64,000 nucleotides of DNA from Ruegeria sp. HKCCA6707 (lineage in GTDB: Bacteria; Pseudomonadota; Alphaproteobacteria; Rhodobacterales; Rhodobacteraceae). The notes under the pieces were generated by a model, which had not been told where the DNA came from, did no database searches, and was given only the letters and a program-made list of their open reading frames with translations. This document shows positions 53,877 to 63,665 of this stretch, one piece after another. A program made the position numbers and the translations under genes. Every line of letters begins with the position of its first letter. Positions within the stretch are counted from its first letter, which is position 1. The DNA is taken from the NCBI RefSeq assembly GCF_013033515.1, contig NZ_WQEG01000001.1, positions 496,001 through 560,000 on the forward strand, given 5' to 3'.

Positions 53877-55508
53877 TTATGAAGGCGCTTTGATGCGGTA
53901 AATTTTGAAGAACGATCCGTTTTCAATAACCTGCAGGTTCTCTACCTGCTCTGTTTTGGGCGGTCCGAAGACAATGAGATAGTCAAAGTCTTGCGGCCAT
54001 TCCGCATAGTAGATCCTCTCGTTCCGCCCCACAGCGACCCCCAAAATATTTTGCCTGTGCTCTTCATCCAGGACACCGAACAGGAGCGCTGTTGTCAAAG
54101 CCCGTGAGGGGCGTATCGGGTCCAGGTGCAGTAAATCCCGTTCGGTTCTTATTGGTTGCGTCGAAGGATAGGTGAACAGCGTCGGTACAAATGCATTGCC
54201 AAATATCACCGCGAGACTGTCAATGTTGCGAAACGAAAGGAAACCGGATGGCTGGTGCATGTTGCGCGCTCCGGTGGCCATACGCCATTGGGTCGAATAG
54301 GTCAGCTCGGGGCGGCTTCCTGGCAAGTCAAAGGCACCAATAACCTTCGACCTTGGTGTGATTTGCGCGACTGCCGATTTCAGCTCGTCTACGTTTTCCG
54401 AAAACGCGTTCCAGTTGGCTGCGATTGAGCTTCCTTTGAAAATTGAAAGGCACACGGCCAGGGCGACCAAGGCGGTGTTGATCCGTGTATTTTTCACCTC
54501 AAAGCAGCTTGAGGCAACAAGCAGTGCCATGAATATCAAACCGACCCGCGCATCAAGGAACACACCAAATAGAACTGCAGGCAATCCGATTGTCCCCACA
54601 AAAAGCCCACCCAGGGCCAAACGCATACTTGGCGCGATACTGACGCGCCCTGTAAGCCCGAGCCACAGATACAACAAAAGCACGAATATGCAGACTGCCC
54701 AATCGGGCGCGTCCCCTTGAAACAGACCGATACCCAGGAACGCCATCGCCTTGTTGTGCAGATCACCCCACCAAGATCCCATAGGCATCGGCTCAAGACC
54801 CGCGTCTGAGAGAAAGTGATTGAAGGCAAAGATCGCGAGCGACGGAATCACGCAGAACGTAAAACGCACAAAACTCTTGATCGCCAGAGGCGAACGCAAG
54901 CGTGACGCGTTTACGTTAACCAGATACGCAAATGAAATTGCGAGGCAAAACAGGTATCCGAAAATGTGTGAAAAATAGAGCGCGACCAGCAAAACCGAGA
55001 GTGCAAGATACAACAACGGAGCTTCGCGTCTTTGTGCCTGGATCAGCACGCTGACGGAAAACAGCATGAGCCCTACGGAAAAGTAGAAGTTCAAAAACCC
55101 CCACGCAAAGACGATGTTCAGGGCCGTCAAAAACGGAAGAGCAAGCCCAATGTGCAGGCGTCCGAAAAGGGTCGCGTTTAACGTCAAAGACCCTCCGATA
55201 AAAACCGCTACCGCAAGAAGCAGAAACACAAACCCAGCAGCTTCGCTGTTCAGAAATGGAAGTCCAAAGACAGTGATCGCATCCATGGCCAAGTTCGGGA
55301 TGGGTCCCCAAGCGGCCTCGTATATGCCTTCGAACTCTGAAGAAACGGCAAGCGACTTTAGTACATGTATTCGGGCCAAATGGTTGGGGTAGTCGATCAA
55401 TGGTGGAATCGACGCCTGCGTGAATGGCAAAAGAACACCAACGCAGAGCCCAACAAGCCCGAATGCGCAGAGCGCCAAACTGAAATAGTCGATACGCTTG
55501 GAAATCAC
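53877..55508 (-). CDS. Large polytopic membrane protein, GT-C-like, of unknown function
   Basis: This 543-residue protein has about twelve hydrophobic segments. A soluble C-terminal part from about residue 400 contains QWRMATGARNMHQPSG and YAEWPQDFDYLIVFG. The first extracytoplasmic loop has PPLIDYPNHLARIHVL, with an acidic residue in the position often catalytic in GT-C lipid-linked sugar transferases. No known family could be named with confidence. The GTG at 55508 with GAGG upstream is the best start; a TTG at 55544 is in frame. The gene is A+T-richer than its neighbours and stands alone. Confidence 0.7.
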   Translation of the reverse strand: MISKRIDYFSLALCAFGLVGLCVGVLLPFTQASIPPLIDYPNHLARIHVLKSLAVSSEFEGIYEAAWGPIPNLAMDAITVFGLPFLNSEAAGFVFLLLAVAVFIGGSLTLNATLFGRLHIGLALPFLTALNIVFAWGFLNFYFSVGLMLFSVSVLIQAQRREAPLLYLALSVLLVALYFSHIFGYLFCLAISFAYLVNVNASRLRSPLAIKSFVRFTFCVIPSLAIFAFNHFLSDAGLEPMPMGSWWGDLHNKAMAFLGIGLFQGDAPDWAVCIFVLLLYLWLGLTGRVSIAPSMRLALGGLFVGTIGLPAVLFGVFLDARVGLIFMALLVASSCFEVKNTRINTALVALAVCLSIFKGSSIAANWNAFSENVDELKSAVAQITPRSKVIGAFDLPGSRPELTYSTQWRMATGARNMHQPSGFLSFRNIDSLAVIFGNAFVPTLFTYPSTQPIRTERDLLHLDPIRPSRALTTALLFGVLDEEHRQNILGVAVGRNERIYYAEWPQDFDYLIVFGPPKTEQVENLQVIENGSFFKIYRIKAPS

Positions 55509-55788
55509 GCGAACCTCAAAAGTGCTTTCATTGCCTGTATGCAAGCTAATCAGCCTTTAAGAAACGGCTCAGGATAACAATTTGGCTAATATGGTATTTT
55601 AGCCCCTGTTCTGTTTGCGTGATCAGGTTTCGAACGGGTGGAAGCCATGTTTATGCCGCCTTTGTTTCAGGCAGCATTCCTTTGTGACCATGGTGACCTT
55701 GCTGATCCTTACAAGCGTGGTCGGTTCTAGCCTTTCAAATACGCCAACGCAGCTTCACGCAGATCGGTTGGGTTTGGTGCCCAAGTGT

Positions 55789-56748
55789 TTACTGGCTAAG
55801 CGTTCGGTTTTGCGGGATCACTTCGTAACCTTGCTCTTCTGGCTCATCGTCTTCCATCTCTGCTGGAAAACCTGCCGCGCGGATATCCAGTCCGGTGGCT
55901 TCCTCGAGGCGTTTGATGATATTGGGTGAGAGTTCGCGTTCGCCAAATCGCGCGATGCCATCGTCGAAGATTTTGATCATGACAGGGTTGATCTCAAGCG
56001 GCACGCCTGCGCGATCCGCCACGTCCTGAAACAGGCCGATGTCCTTTTTCACCAGGTCCATGGTGAAAGAGATATCGCGCGAGCCGTTGAGGATCACCTG
56101 GCTTTCGGTTTCGTGCACAAAGGACGTGCCCGATGAGATTTTGATGGCCTCATAGGTCGTGCCCAGATCCATTCCAGCAGCCTTGGCTGTTACCAATGCC
56201 TCGGCACATGTGATGAGGTTGGCGGTTGCCAGATAATTGGTCAGCACTTTCAGCACCGAGGCCGAGCCCAGATCGCCCGTGTGTAAAACCCGGCGGCCCA
56301 TTGTGGTCAGAAACGGCAGGATCCGCTCGAATGTCTCGCGGTCACAGCCAGCAAAGATCGAGATATTGCCGGTTGCCGCGCGGTGGCAGCCGCCCGAAAC
56401 CGGGCAATCCACAGCCGCGCCGCCCCGTTCGATCACCAGTGCGCCCAAGCGTTTGGCTTCGGCTTCGTCGGTGGTCGACATTTCCATCCAGATTTTGCCG
56501 GGCCCCACTTCGGGCAGCATCTCTTGCATCACAGCGTCCGAGGCCGCAGGCGATGGCAGGCAGGTGATCACCGCGTCGCAATCGCGCATCAGTTGCGCCG
56601 GGCTTTCCGCAGCTTTTGCACCTTTGGCAACAAACTCGGCCACCAGATCTTCGTTCAGATCATGCACGGTCAGATCAATGCCATTGCGCAGCAGCGATCC
56701 TGACAGCTTGCCGCCCACATTTCCCAGCCCGATAAAACCTACTTTCAT
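55789..56748 (-). CDS. Beta-hydroxyacid dehydrogenase (3-hydroxyisobutyrate dehydrogenase family)
   Basis: This 319-residue NAD(P)-dependent dehydrogenase has the Rossmann GFIGLGNVGG, the substrate loop DCPVSGGCHRA and the catalytic Lys in LKVLTNYLA. The C-terminal helical domain is complete. Substrates in this family include 3-hydroxyisobutyrate, tartronate semialdehyde and related acids; which applies here is not visible. A long C-terminal tail (EMEDDEPEEQGYEVIPQ) is unusual. It is divergent from the cobalamin operon, with the riboswitch leader in the gap. Confidence 0.88.
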   Translation of the reverse strand: MKVGFIGLGNVGGKLSGSLLRNGIDLTVHDLNEDLVAEFVAKGAKAAESPAQLMRDCDAVITCLPSPAASDAVMQEMLPEVGPGKIWMEMSTTDEAEAKRLGALVIERGGAAVDCPVSGGCHRAATGNISIFAGCDRETFERILPFLTTMGRRVLHTGDLGSASVLKVLTNYLATANLITCAEALVTAKAAGMDLGTTYEAIKISSGTSFVHETESQVILNGSRDISFTMDLVKKDIGLFQDVADRAGVPLEINPVMIKIFDDGIARFGERELSPNIIKRLEEATGLDIRAAGFPAEMEDDEPEEQGYEVIPQNRTLSQ

Positions 56749-56904
56749 TCAGCTCTGCTCCCCTGTTTGCAGTTTTGGTCAGGCGAACACAGCGCGCAAA
56801 GCCCGTCATGCCGCTCAGCGACCCGCACAAGTCGCTTTTCAGCCCTTGGCCTTGTTGTTAGCGCAACGCGCTTGACAACGGGGTCAACTGTGCCTCATGA
56901 GCCA

Positions 56905-57085
56905 TATGTTGGTGTCTGCGACAGCAGATGAAAAGGGAATGCGTCAGCGGATCGTCCGTCAAACGCAGCCGCCCCCGCGACCGTGACCGGAGAGGGTGCC
57001 CAAAGCCACTGGCCTAGGCCGGGAAGGTGGGACATCCGACAGAGGCAAGCCTCTGACATCCGCAAGCCGGGAGACCTGCCAGCAA
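56905..57085 (+). ncRNA. Cobalamin riboswitch
   Basis: The conserved elements of an adenosylcobalamin riboswitch occur in order: GATGAAAAGGGAAT (56937-56950 region), GCCACTG near 57006, GGGAAGG near 57020, and the B12 box CCGGGAGACCTGCC (57067-57080). It lies upstream of the DUF1636-cobW-cobN-cobG-cobH-cobI operon and should turn it off when cobalamin is plentiful. Confidence 0.93.
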
Positions 57086-57149
57086 AAAAGACTGAAACCG
57101 GACGGGGTGTTCCGGAGTGGGGTCTGACGTGACCCGCATGAAACCCCGT

Positions 57150-57172
57150 CCCCCACGAAAAGGATCTGGGGG
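57150..57172 (+). promoter_or_regulatory. Hairpin at the translation start of the riboswitch operon
   Basis: CCCCCA (57150-57155) and TGGGGG (57167-57172) form a 6-bp stem with AAGGA in its loop and the G-run next to ATG 57174. A second complementary pair, GACGGGGT (near 57101) and ACCCCGTC (near 57143), competes for the same region. Such alternatives suit translational control by the upstream riboswitch. Confidence 0.45.
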
Positions 57173-57182
57173 GATGAGAGAT

Positions 57183-57563
57183 ATGACCGAGGCAGTACCG
57201 GTCGAGTTGTTGGTCTGCACCACCTGTCGGCGCGGCCTGCCCATAGAGGACGACGCGGAACGGCCCGGCGCATTGCTGCACAAGGCGCTGGCGCAAGCTG
57301 ATCTGCCCGAAGGGATCACGTTGAAAGCCGTTGAATGCCTGTCGAACTGCGACGAAGGCTGTTCCATAGTTTTGCGCGGCGGGCCCGATCGCTGGACGTT
57401 CGTCTATGAACATCTGAATGAGACCGACCATGTCGAGACCATCGTCGACGGCGCCACGAAATACCTGGAGACCGAAGACGGTTTGGTCAAATGGCGTGAG
57501 CGTCCTGAGCATTTCCGCAAGAACTGTGCGGCACGTATTCCCCCGATTGGAGCCCTGAAATGA
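57183..57563 (+). CDS. DUF1636-family probable iron-sulfur/thioredoxin-like protein
   Basis: This 126-residue protein has CTTCRRG near residue 11-14 and CLSNCDEGC near 46-54, a pattern like the thioredoxin-fold 2Fe-2S ferredoxins. DUF1636 genes are often next to cobW. It is the first gene after the cobalamin riboswitch and overlaps cobW by four bases (ATGA), so it belongs to the cobalamin programme, possibly as a redox or cobalt-handling partner. The start may be ATG 57183 or ATG 57174. Confidence 0.82.
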   Translation: MTEAVPVELLVCTTCRRGLPIEDDAERPGALLHKALAQADLPEGITLKAVECLSNCDEGCSIVLRGGPDRWTFVYEHLNETDHVETIVDGATKYLETEDGLVKWRERPEHFRKNCAARIPPIGALK

Positions 57564-58615
57564 GCACGCTTGAAAAGCTTCCCGTCACCGTGATCACCGG
57601 ATTTTTGGGGTCTGGCAAAACCACATTGGTCAAGCATCTGATGCAGAATCCTCAGGGCAAGCGCCTGGCCGTCGTCGTCAATGAGTTCGGCGATGTCGGT
57701 GTTGATGGCGATATCCTGAAATCCTGCGCGATCCCTGATTGCCCTGCCGAGAACATCATGGAACTGGCCAATGGCTGCATCTGTTGCACCGTGGCCGATG
57801 ATTTCATCCCCACGATCGAAGCGTTGATGGCGCTAGAGCCGCGCCCCGATCACATCCTGATCGAAACCTCGGGTCTGGCGCTGCCGAAACCGCTGCTCAA
57901 GGCGTTTGACTGGCCCGATATCCGTTCGAGAATCACCGTGGACGGTGTGATTGCCCTGGCCGACGCCGAGGCGGTCGCTGCGGGTCGCTTTGCAACAGAT
58001 GTGGCGGCCGTCGATGCGCAGCGGCTGGCGGATGACTCGATTGATCACGAGACACCCCTGTCCGAGGTCTTTGAAGATCAGATTTCCTGTGCCGATATCA
58101 TCCTACTGACCAAGCCCGATCTGGCCGGTCCCGAAGGCGTGGCCAAGGCCAAAGCGGTGATCGCCGCCGAGGCTCCGCGCCCGCTGCCGGTGGTCGAAGT
58201 CGCCGAAGGCGTTGTGGATGTGCGCGTTGTTCTGGGGCTTGAGGCCGCGGCCGAAGATGACATGGACGCGCGCCCATCGCATCATGACGGCCACCACGAT
58301 CATGAACATGACGATTTCGACAGCATCATCATCGAGTTGCCGGAACAAAGCGACCCGCTTGATCTGGTGACGAAGATCGAACGTCTGGCCACCGATCTGA
58401 ACATTCTGCGCGTCAAAGGCTATGCCGCTGTTCAGGGCAAGCCGATGCGTCTTCTGGTGCAAGCCGTGGGTGCGCGCGTGCGTCATCAATATGACCGTCC
58501 GTGGCAACCGGGCGAAGACCGCCGCTCGCGCCTTGTGGTTATCGCCGAGCATGACGACATCAAAGAAGCAGAGATCCGTGCTATCCTTGCGCCTGTAAGC
58601 GAGGCTGCCGAATAA
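57560..58615 (+). CDS. cobW: Cobalamin biosynthesis GTPase CobW
   Basis: This 351-residue G3E-family P-loop GTPase is thought to deliver cobalt to the chelatase. It has the Walker A GFLGSGKT (14-21), the metal-binding GCICC (71-75), TKPD as the base-specificity motif and a His/Asp-rich loop HHDGHHDHEHDD near 235-246 that may bind metal. The C-terminal CobW domain is complete. It overlaps the DUF1636 gene and is followed by cobN after 3 bases. Confidence 0.94.
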   Translation: MSTLEKLPVTVITGFLGSGKTTLVKHLMQNPQGKRLAVVVNEFGDVGVDGDILKSCAIPDCPAENIMELANGCICCTVADDFIPTIEALMALEPRPDHILIETSGLALPKPLLKAFDWPDIRSRITVDGVIALADAEAVAAGRFATDVAAVDAQRLADDSIDHETPLSEVFEDQISCADIILLTKPDLAGPEGVAKAKAVIAAEAPRPLPVVEVAEGVVDVRVVLGLEAAAEDDMDARPSHHDGHHDHEHDDFDSIIIELPEQSDPLDLVTKIERLATDLNILRVKGYAAVQGKPMRLLVQAVGARVRHQYDRPWQPGEDRRSRLVVIAEHDDIKEAEIRAILAPVSEAAE

Positions 58616-58618
58616 GCC

Positions 58619-61600
58619 ATGCATGTCGTCTTTCGCGAAAGCCACGGGCTCGAAGAGACAGAGACCCCGACCGATCTGGGCCAGAGCCCGGCGGATCTGG
58701 TGGTGCTGTCCTTTTCGGACAGTGATCTGGGCGCTTTCGCGGCTGGCTGGCATCGCGGCGGCGGGCCCGACGGGGAAATGCCAACCCTGAGGCTGGCCAA
58801 TCTGACGGCTCTGAAACATCCGCTATCGGTCGACACCTATGTGGAACAGACGCTGGAAGGTGCCAAGGGCATCCTGATCCGCCTGATCGGCGGGGTTCCC
58901 TATTGGTCTTACGGGCTACAGCAAGTACTGGCGCTGGCACAGGCGAAAGGCATTGCACTGGCGGTCTTACCGGCGGATGGGCGCGAGGATACGCGGCTGG
59001 ATGACTATTCCACTCTGCCCGTCTCGACCCTGCGCCGTTTGGCGCATCTGTGTGACACAGGCGGCGAAGTTGCGGCACAGGCAGCGCTGGCGCAGATGGC
59101 ACTTGCCGCTGGGCTTTATGCGGGTCCGGTGATGGGGGCCAAAACCATCCCCGACTGCGGTGTCTGGTGCCCGGATCGGGGCGTGATCTCGGCGGACACG
59201 GCATTTACCGGTGATGCGCGGCGCGTGCTGGTTACGTTTTATCGTGCTTACCTGACCTCTGCCGACACTGCCCCAATTGCGGCGTTGATCCGCGCCCTGC
59301 GCGCACGCGGGATTGAGGCAGTCGGGCTTTTCGCCCCGTCGCTCAAGGCACCAAACGCGGCGGATTGGCTGCGCGAGACGATCTTGGCCCTTGGCCCGTC
59401 GGCGATCATCAACGCCACCTCATTCTCGGGCAAAGGCGCATCGGGCACGTCGCCTCTGGACGCGGCCAATGTGCCGGTGTTTCAAGTGGCCCTCGCCACG
59501 TCGCGCCGCAAAGCCTGGGCCGAGGCGGAACGCGGGTTGTCACCGGCAGATCTGGCGATGCATGTTGTGTTGCCCGAGGTCGATGGCCGGATCAATGCAG
59601 GGCTCGTGTCGTTCAAAGAACCCGGCAAGCGTGAGCCGCAGTTGGAATACTCACGCTTTGCGCACCGACCTGATCTTGAGCGGATCGAGGCTGTGATTGA
59701 TCGTCTGTGCGGTTGGCTGAACCTGCAAGACAAGCCAAAATCCGATCAGGTCCCGGCACTGGTGCTTTCGACCTATCCGGGCAAAGACTGGCAGATGGCC
59801 CATGCGGTCGGTCTGGACGCGCTGGCCTCGGCCGAGGCGATGCTGAGCGACCTGCAAACGGCAGGCTACGATACAGCCCCGGCTGCCTCCATTGCAGACT
59901 GCTTGCTGGACGCACGCATATCCTGGCCTCTTGCAGATTATGCGACCGCTCTCGCCGCTTTGCCGGAACAACTGCGCGCAGATCTGCAAACCGTTTGGGG
60001 CGCGCCCGAGGACGATCCGGCCTTTGCCAATGGCGCGTTCCAGTTCACTGCGCTGCGCCGGGGCAAGGCGCTTGTCGCGCTCCAACCCGAACGGGGCACG
60101 CCCGCGCTGCGCGATGACGAATATCATGACCTCTCGCGCACACCGCGACATGGCTATGTCGCCTTTTATCTGTGGCTGCGCAATGGCTTGGGCGCGGATG
60201 CGCTGATCCATATAGGGGCCCACGGCACGCTGGAATGGCTGCCCGGCAAGTCTGTTGCCCTGTGCACCGAATGCTGGCCCGAAGCGCTTGTCGGCGACAT
60301 GCCGGTCATCTACCCGTTCATCGTCAATGACCCGGGCGAGGCCGCACAAGCCAAACGCCGGATCGGGGCCGTCACCCTGGGCCATATCCCGCCCGCGCTG
60401 AAAGACAGCGGCACACCGGATCGCATGGTGCGGTTGGAATCGCTGCTGGATGAATTCTCGAATGCGGATGGGCTAGACCCCAGGCGCCGTGACCGGCTGC
60501 AAGCGGATATCCGGGATGAGGCACAGGCCATCGGGGTGGAACAGGACCTGGGGCTGGATCGGGCAACCAGCACCGCTGAGGCAATCACCCGCATCGACCG
60601 CTTTGTCTGCGACATCAAGGAAAGCCAGTTCGGCGACGGGCTGCATATCTATGGTCGTGTCCCAGAGGTTACCGGAAGTTTCGATCCGGCCCCATCCGCC
60701 TATGCCGAACGCGACGCGCTGATCGACGCGCTGGCCGGGCGACGGATCGAGGCTGGTCCCTCGGGCTCGCCCTATCGAGGACGTACCGATGTTTTGCCCA
60801 CCGGGCGCAACCTTTACACCACCGATCCGCGCTCGGTGCCCACACGCGCGGCCTATGCACAAGGCGTCAAACTGGCTGAAGAACTGGTCCGGCGGCATCT
60901 GCAAGAGGAAGGGGATTATCCCAGAGGGCTGATCGTCGATCTGTGGGGCTCGGCCACGATGCGCACGGCGGGCGAAGAATTCGCCATGGCGCTGCACCTG
61001 CTTGGGGTCAAACCTGTCTGGGATGCGGGCTCGGAACGGGTTTCGGGAATTGAGGTTCTGCCAATTTCCGACCTTGACCGCCCGCGTCTGGACGTGACCT
61101 TGCGCGTCTCGGGCCTGTTTCGCGACGTGTTCCCGACGCTGTCGGCTCTGTTCGGGCAAGCCATCAAAGCGCTGGCTGCCCGCGATGAAGCACCGGATTG
61201 GAACCCCTATGCCGGTCATGCGCCCTCGGCCCGGGTCTATGGCCCGGCCCCTGGCAGCTATGGTGTCAACATGACCCAATTGTCTGAAACCTACACGGAC
61301 GAGGCCCGCGTTCAGGCCGGGGAAGCATGGCTGGAGGCCAGTTCATTCGCGTTGGAAGGCGATCATATCGCGCAAGACAAAGACGGGATCGCACAGCGCG
61401 TGGCGCAGGCCGACAGCTTTGTGCACCTGCAAGACCTGACCGAGACCGATCTCTTGCTGGCCAACGACTATGCGACGCACGAGGCCGGGTTTGCAGCGGC
61501 TAAAACGCTGACCGGTGGAACGGCGCAGCTTTACCATCTGGACAACACAAGGCCCGAGACCCCGCGCGCGCGGACCTTGCCTGAAGAGATCAGCCGCGTC

Positions 61601-61912
61601 GTCCACGTGCGCGCCGCAAATCCCGGATGGATCGCCGGAATGCAGCGGCACGGGTTCCGTGGTGCGGCCGAGATTGCAGCGACTTTGGATCACATGGCCT
61701 CGTTCGCGCATCTGTCTGGAACGGTAGCGCCGCATCTCTTCGATCTCTACCACGATGCCACGTTGGGCAATGCCGAGGTGGATGCCTTTCTGCAAGACGC
61801 AAACCCAGGGGCGCATCAGGCCATGCAGGATCGGTTTCGCGCCCTTCTGGACGCCGGTCTTTGGAACACCCGCCGCAATGCGATCCGGGCTAATCTGGAG
61901 GGTCTGGGGTGA
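58619..61912 (+). CDS. cobN: Aerobic cobaltochelatase subunit CobN
   Basis: This large subunit of 1097 residues inserts cobalt into hydrogenobyrinic acid a,c-diamide with CobS and CobT. It has GGVPYWSYGLQQ near the start, the chelatase core with HIGAHGTLEWLPGKSVALC, and the C-terminal WGSATMRTAGEEFAMALHLLGVKPVWD. The length is somewhat below the long Pseudomonas form but normal for Rhodobacterales. cobS and cobT are not in the window. Its TGA overlaps the cobG start (GTGAGC/ATGA type overlap at 61909-61912). Confidence 0.95.
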   Translation: MHVVFRESHGLEETETPTDLGQSPADLVVLSFSDSDLGAFAAGWHRGGGPDGEMPTLRLANLTALKHPLSVDTYVEQTLEGAKGILIRLIGGVPYWSYGLQQVLALAQAKGIALAVLPADGREDTRLDDYSTLPVSTLRRLAHLCDTGGEVAAQAALAQMALAAGLYAGPVMGAKTIPDCGVWCPDRGVISADTAFTGDARRVLVTFYRAYLTSADTAPIAALIRALRARGIEAVGLFAPSLKAPNAADWLRETILALGPSAIINATSFSGKGASGTSPLDAANVPVFQVALATSRRKAWAEAERGLSPADLAMHVVLPEVDGRINAGLVSFKEPGKREPQLEYSRFAHRPDLERIEAVIDRLCGWLNLQDKPKSDQVPALVLSTYPGKDWQMAHAVGLDALASAEAMLSDLQTAGYDTAPAASIADCLLDARISWPLADYATALAALPEQLRADLQTVWGAPEDDPAFANGAFQFTALRRGKALVALQPERGTPALRDDEYHDLSRTPRHGYVAFYLWLRNGLGADALIHIGAHGTLEWLPGKSVALCTECWPEALVGDMPVIYPFIVNDPGEAAQAKRRIGAVTLGHIPPALKDSGTPDRMVRLESLLDEFSNADGLDPRRRDRLQADIRDEAQAIGVEQDLGLDRATSTAEAITRIDRFVCDIKESQFGDGLHIYGRVPEVTGSFDPAPSAYAERDALIDALAGRRIEAGPSGSPYRGRTDVLPTGRNLYTTDPRSVPTRAAYAQGVKLAEELVRRHLQEEGDYPRGLIVDLWGSATMRTAGEEFAMALHLLGVKPVWDAGSERVSGIEVLPISDLDRPRLDVTLRVSGLFRDVFPTLSALFGQAIKALAARDEAPDWNPYAGHAPSARVYGPAPGSYGVNMTQLSETYTDEARVQAGEAWLEASSFALEGDHIAQDKDGIAQRVAQADSFVHLQDLTETDLLLANDYATHEAGFAAAKTLTGGTAQLYHLDNTRPETPRARTLPEEISRVVHVRAANPGWIAGMQRHGFRGAAEIAATLDHMASFAHLSGTVAPHLFDLYHDATLGNAEVDAFLQDANPGAHQAMQDRFRALLDAGLWNTRRNAIRANLEGLG

Positions 61913-63036
61913 GCGCGCCGATTGTCCAGGGCTGGTGCCCCGGCGCGCATCGCCCGATGATGTCTGGCGATGGTTTGGTCGTCCGAGTGCGACCTCGGTT
62001 GGCACGGCTGGAGGCGCAGCAAGTTTTGGGGCTGTGTGCTTTGGCCGAGCGGTTTGGCTATGGCACCATTGACCTGACCAACCGTGCAAACCTGCAACTG
62101 CGCGGAGTTCAGGAGAAGGATCACCGGTCGCTATTGGTTGAATTGGCTGAGCTTGGCTTGCTGGACGCAGAACCCGGCATCGAGATGCGCCGCAACATGC
62201 TGGTGACACCGCTTTATAAAGCGCATGACCGCACGGCGCGGCTGGCGCAAGAGTTGATTGACCGGTTGGGCGAGTTGCCTGCCCTGCCCGCCAAGTTCGG
62301 TTTTGCTATCGACGCAGGCCCGCAGCGCTTGCTGGCATCGGATTCGGCAGATATCCGACTGGAAACCGGCACCGACGGTTTGATCCTCCGCGCGGACGGT
62401 GCCGAAACCGGGAAGCCGGTTGATGAGAGTAATGCCATTGATCATCTGGTCGCGCTGGCGCGGTGGTTCTCAGAACACAGTAGCGATGAAGTGCGCCGCA
62501 TGGCGCAGGTCGTCGCACGCCATGACCTGCCAGATATCTGGCAAGGCGTGCACCCCGCGCCCATTGGGAGGCCACTACAACCGGGCGAAAGCGCTCTGGG
62601 ACCGCTCTATGGAGCCGCCTTTGGTCAATTGCCCGCCCGTGCGTTTAAGGAATTGATGGAGGCGAGCAGCGCCTCTGCCCTACGGGTCACACCTTGGCGG
62701 TTGTTTCTGTTGGAAGGCGGGGCGGCGATACCCGCTCCGGGCTTTGTCACAGATGGCACTGATCCGATCCTGAGCACCGACGCCTGCCCCGGTGCACCGC
62801 TCTGCCCGCAAGCGCAAGTGTCGACACGCGAGATCGCCCGCGCGCTGGCAACGCGCGTTCCCGGCAGCCTGCATGTATCGGGCTGCGCCAAGGGCTGCGC
62901 CCGCAAAGCCCCCGCCGATATCACTTTGGTGGGACAGAACGGGCGTTTTGATCTTGTCAAACAGGGCCGCGCAGGGGATGAGCCCCTTCAACGCGGCCTG
63001 ACCGAAAAAACTCTGATGACCATGGACTTCACTTGA
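61909..63036 (+). CDS. cobG: Precorrin-3B synthase
   Basis: This 375-residue sulfite-reductase-like enzyme uses O2 to make precorrin-3B and marks the aerobic pathway. Four Cys for a 4Fe-4S cluster are seen in DACPGAPLCPQ and VSGCAKGCARK, and the NRANLQLRG segment of the ferredoxin-like half-domain is present. The start is GTG 61909, overlapping the cobN stop. It overlaps cobH by one base (TGATG). Confidence 0.92.
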   Translation: MSAPIVQGWCPGAHRPMMSGDGLVVRVRPRLARLEAQQVLGLCALAERFGYGTIDLTNRANLQLRGVQEKDHRSLLVELAELGLLDAEPGIEMRRNMLVTPLYKAHDRTARLAQELIDRLGELPALPAKFGFAIDAGPQRLLASDSADIRLETGTDGLILRADGAETGKPVDESNAIDHLVALARWFSEHSSDEVRRMAQVVARHDLPDIWQGVHPAPIGRPLQPGESALGPLYGAAFGQLPARAFKELMEASSASALRVTPWRLFLLEGGAAIPAPGFVTDGTDPILSTDACPGAPLCPQAQVSTREIARALATRVPGSLHVSGCAKGCARKAPADITLVGQNGRFDLVKQGRAGDEPLQRGLTEKTLMTMDFT

Positions 63037-63665
63037 TGCCCTATGAATACGAAACCGACGGCGCGGCGATCTATAAACAGAGCTTTGCCACCATCCGGTC
63101 CGAGGCCGATCTGGCGCGGTTTGACGCGGATGAAGAGCAGGTTGCTGTCCGTATGATCCACGCCGCCGGAATGGTCGGGCTAGAGGAGTTCGTGCATTTC
63201 TCGCCCGGTTTTGTGCCGACCGCCCGCACAGCCTTGGAAAACGGCGCGCCTATATTGTGTGACGCGCGCATGGTCAGCGAAGGCGTGACCCGCTTTCGCC
63301 TGCCCGCCGACAACGCGGTGATCTGTACGCTGCATGACGAGCGGGTGCGCCCATTGGCCGCTGAGATGCAAAACACCCGCTCTGCCGCGGCGCTGGAACT
63401 GTGGCGACCGCATCTGGAGGGCGCGTTGGTGGCCATAGGCAACGCGCCCACCGCGCTGTTTCATCTGTTGAACATATTGGAAGACCCGGACTGCCCACGC
63501 CCGGCGGCCATTATCGGCTGCCCCGTGGGGTTCGTGGGCGCGGTCGAATCCAAAGATGCGCTCTGGGCCGCTCAACCCGTACCCTCGTGCATCGTCAAAG
63601 GGCGCTTGGGCGGCAGCGCGATCACAGTGGCGGCCATCAACGCCATGGCGAGCCGCGCGGAATGA
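63036..63665 (+). CDS. cobH: Precorrin-8X methylmutase
   Basis: This 209-residue enzyme moves a methyl group to form hydrogenobyrinic acid. The catalytic His is His42 in RMIHAAGMVG, and the GCPVGFVGAVESKDAL and GRLGGSAITVAAINAM segments near the C-terminus are typical. The ATG at 63036 overlaps the cobG stop, and the gene overlaps cobI by ATGA at its end. Confidence 0.94.
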   Translation: MPYEYETDGAAIYKQSFATIRSEADLARFDADEEQVAVRMIHAAGMVGLEEFVHFSPGFVPTARTALENGAPILCDARMVSEGVTRFRLPADNAVICTLHDERVRPLAAEMQNTRSAAALELWRPHLEGALVAIGNAPTALFHLLNILEDPDCPRPAAIIGCPVGFVGAVESKDALWAAQPVPSCIVKGRLGGSAITVAAINAMASRAE

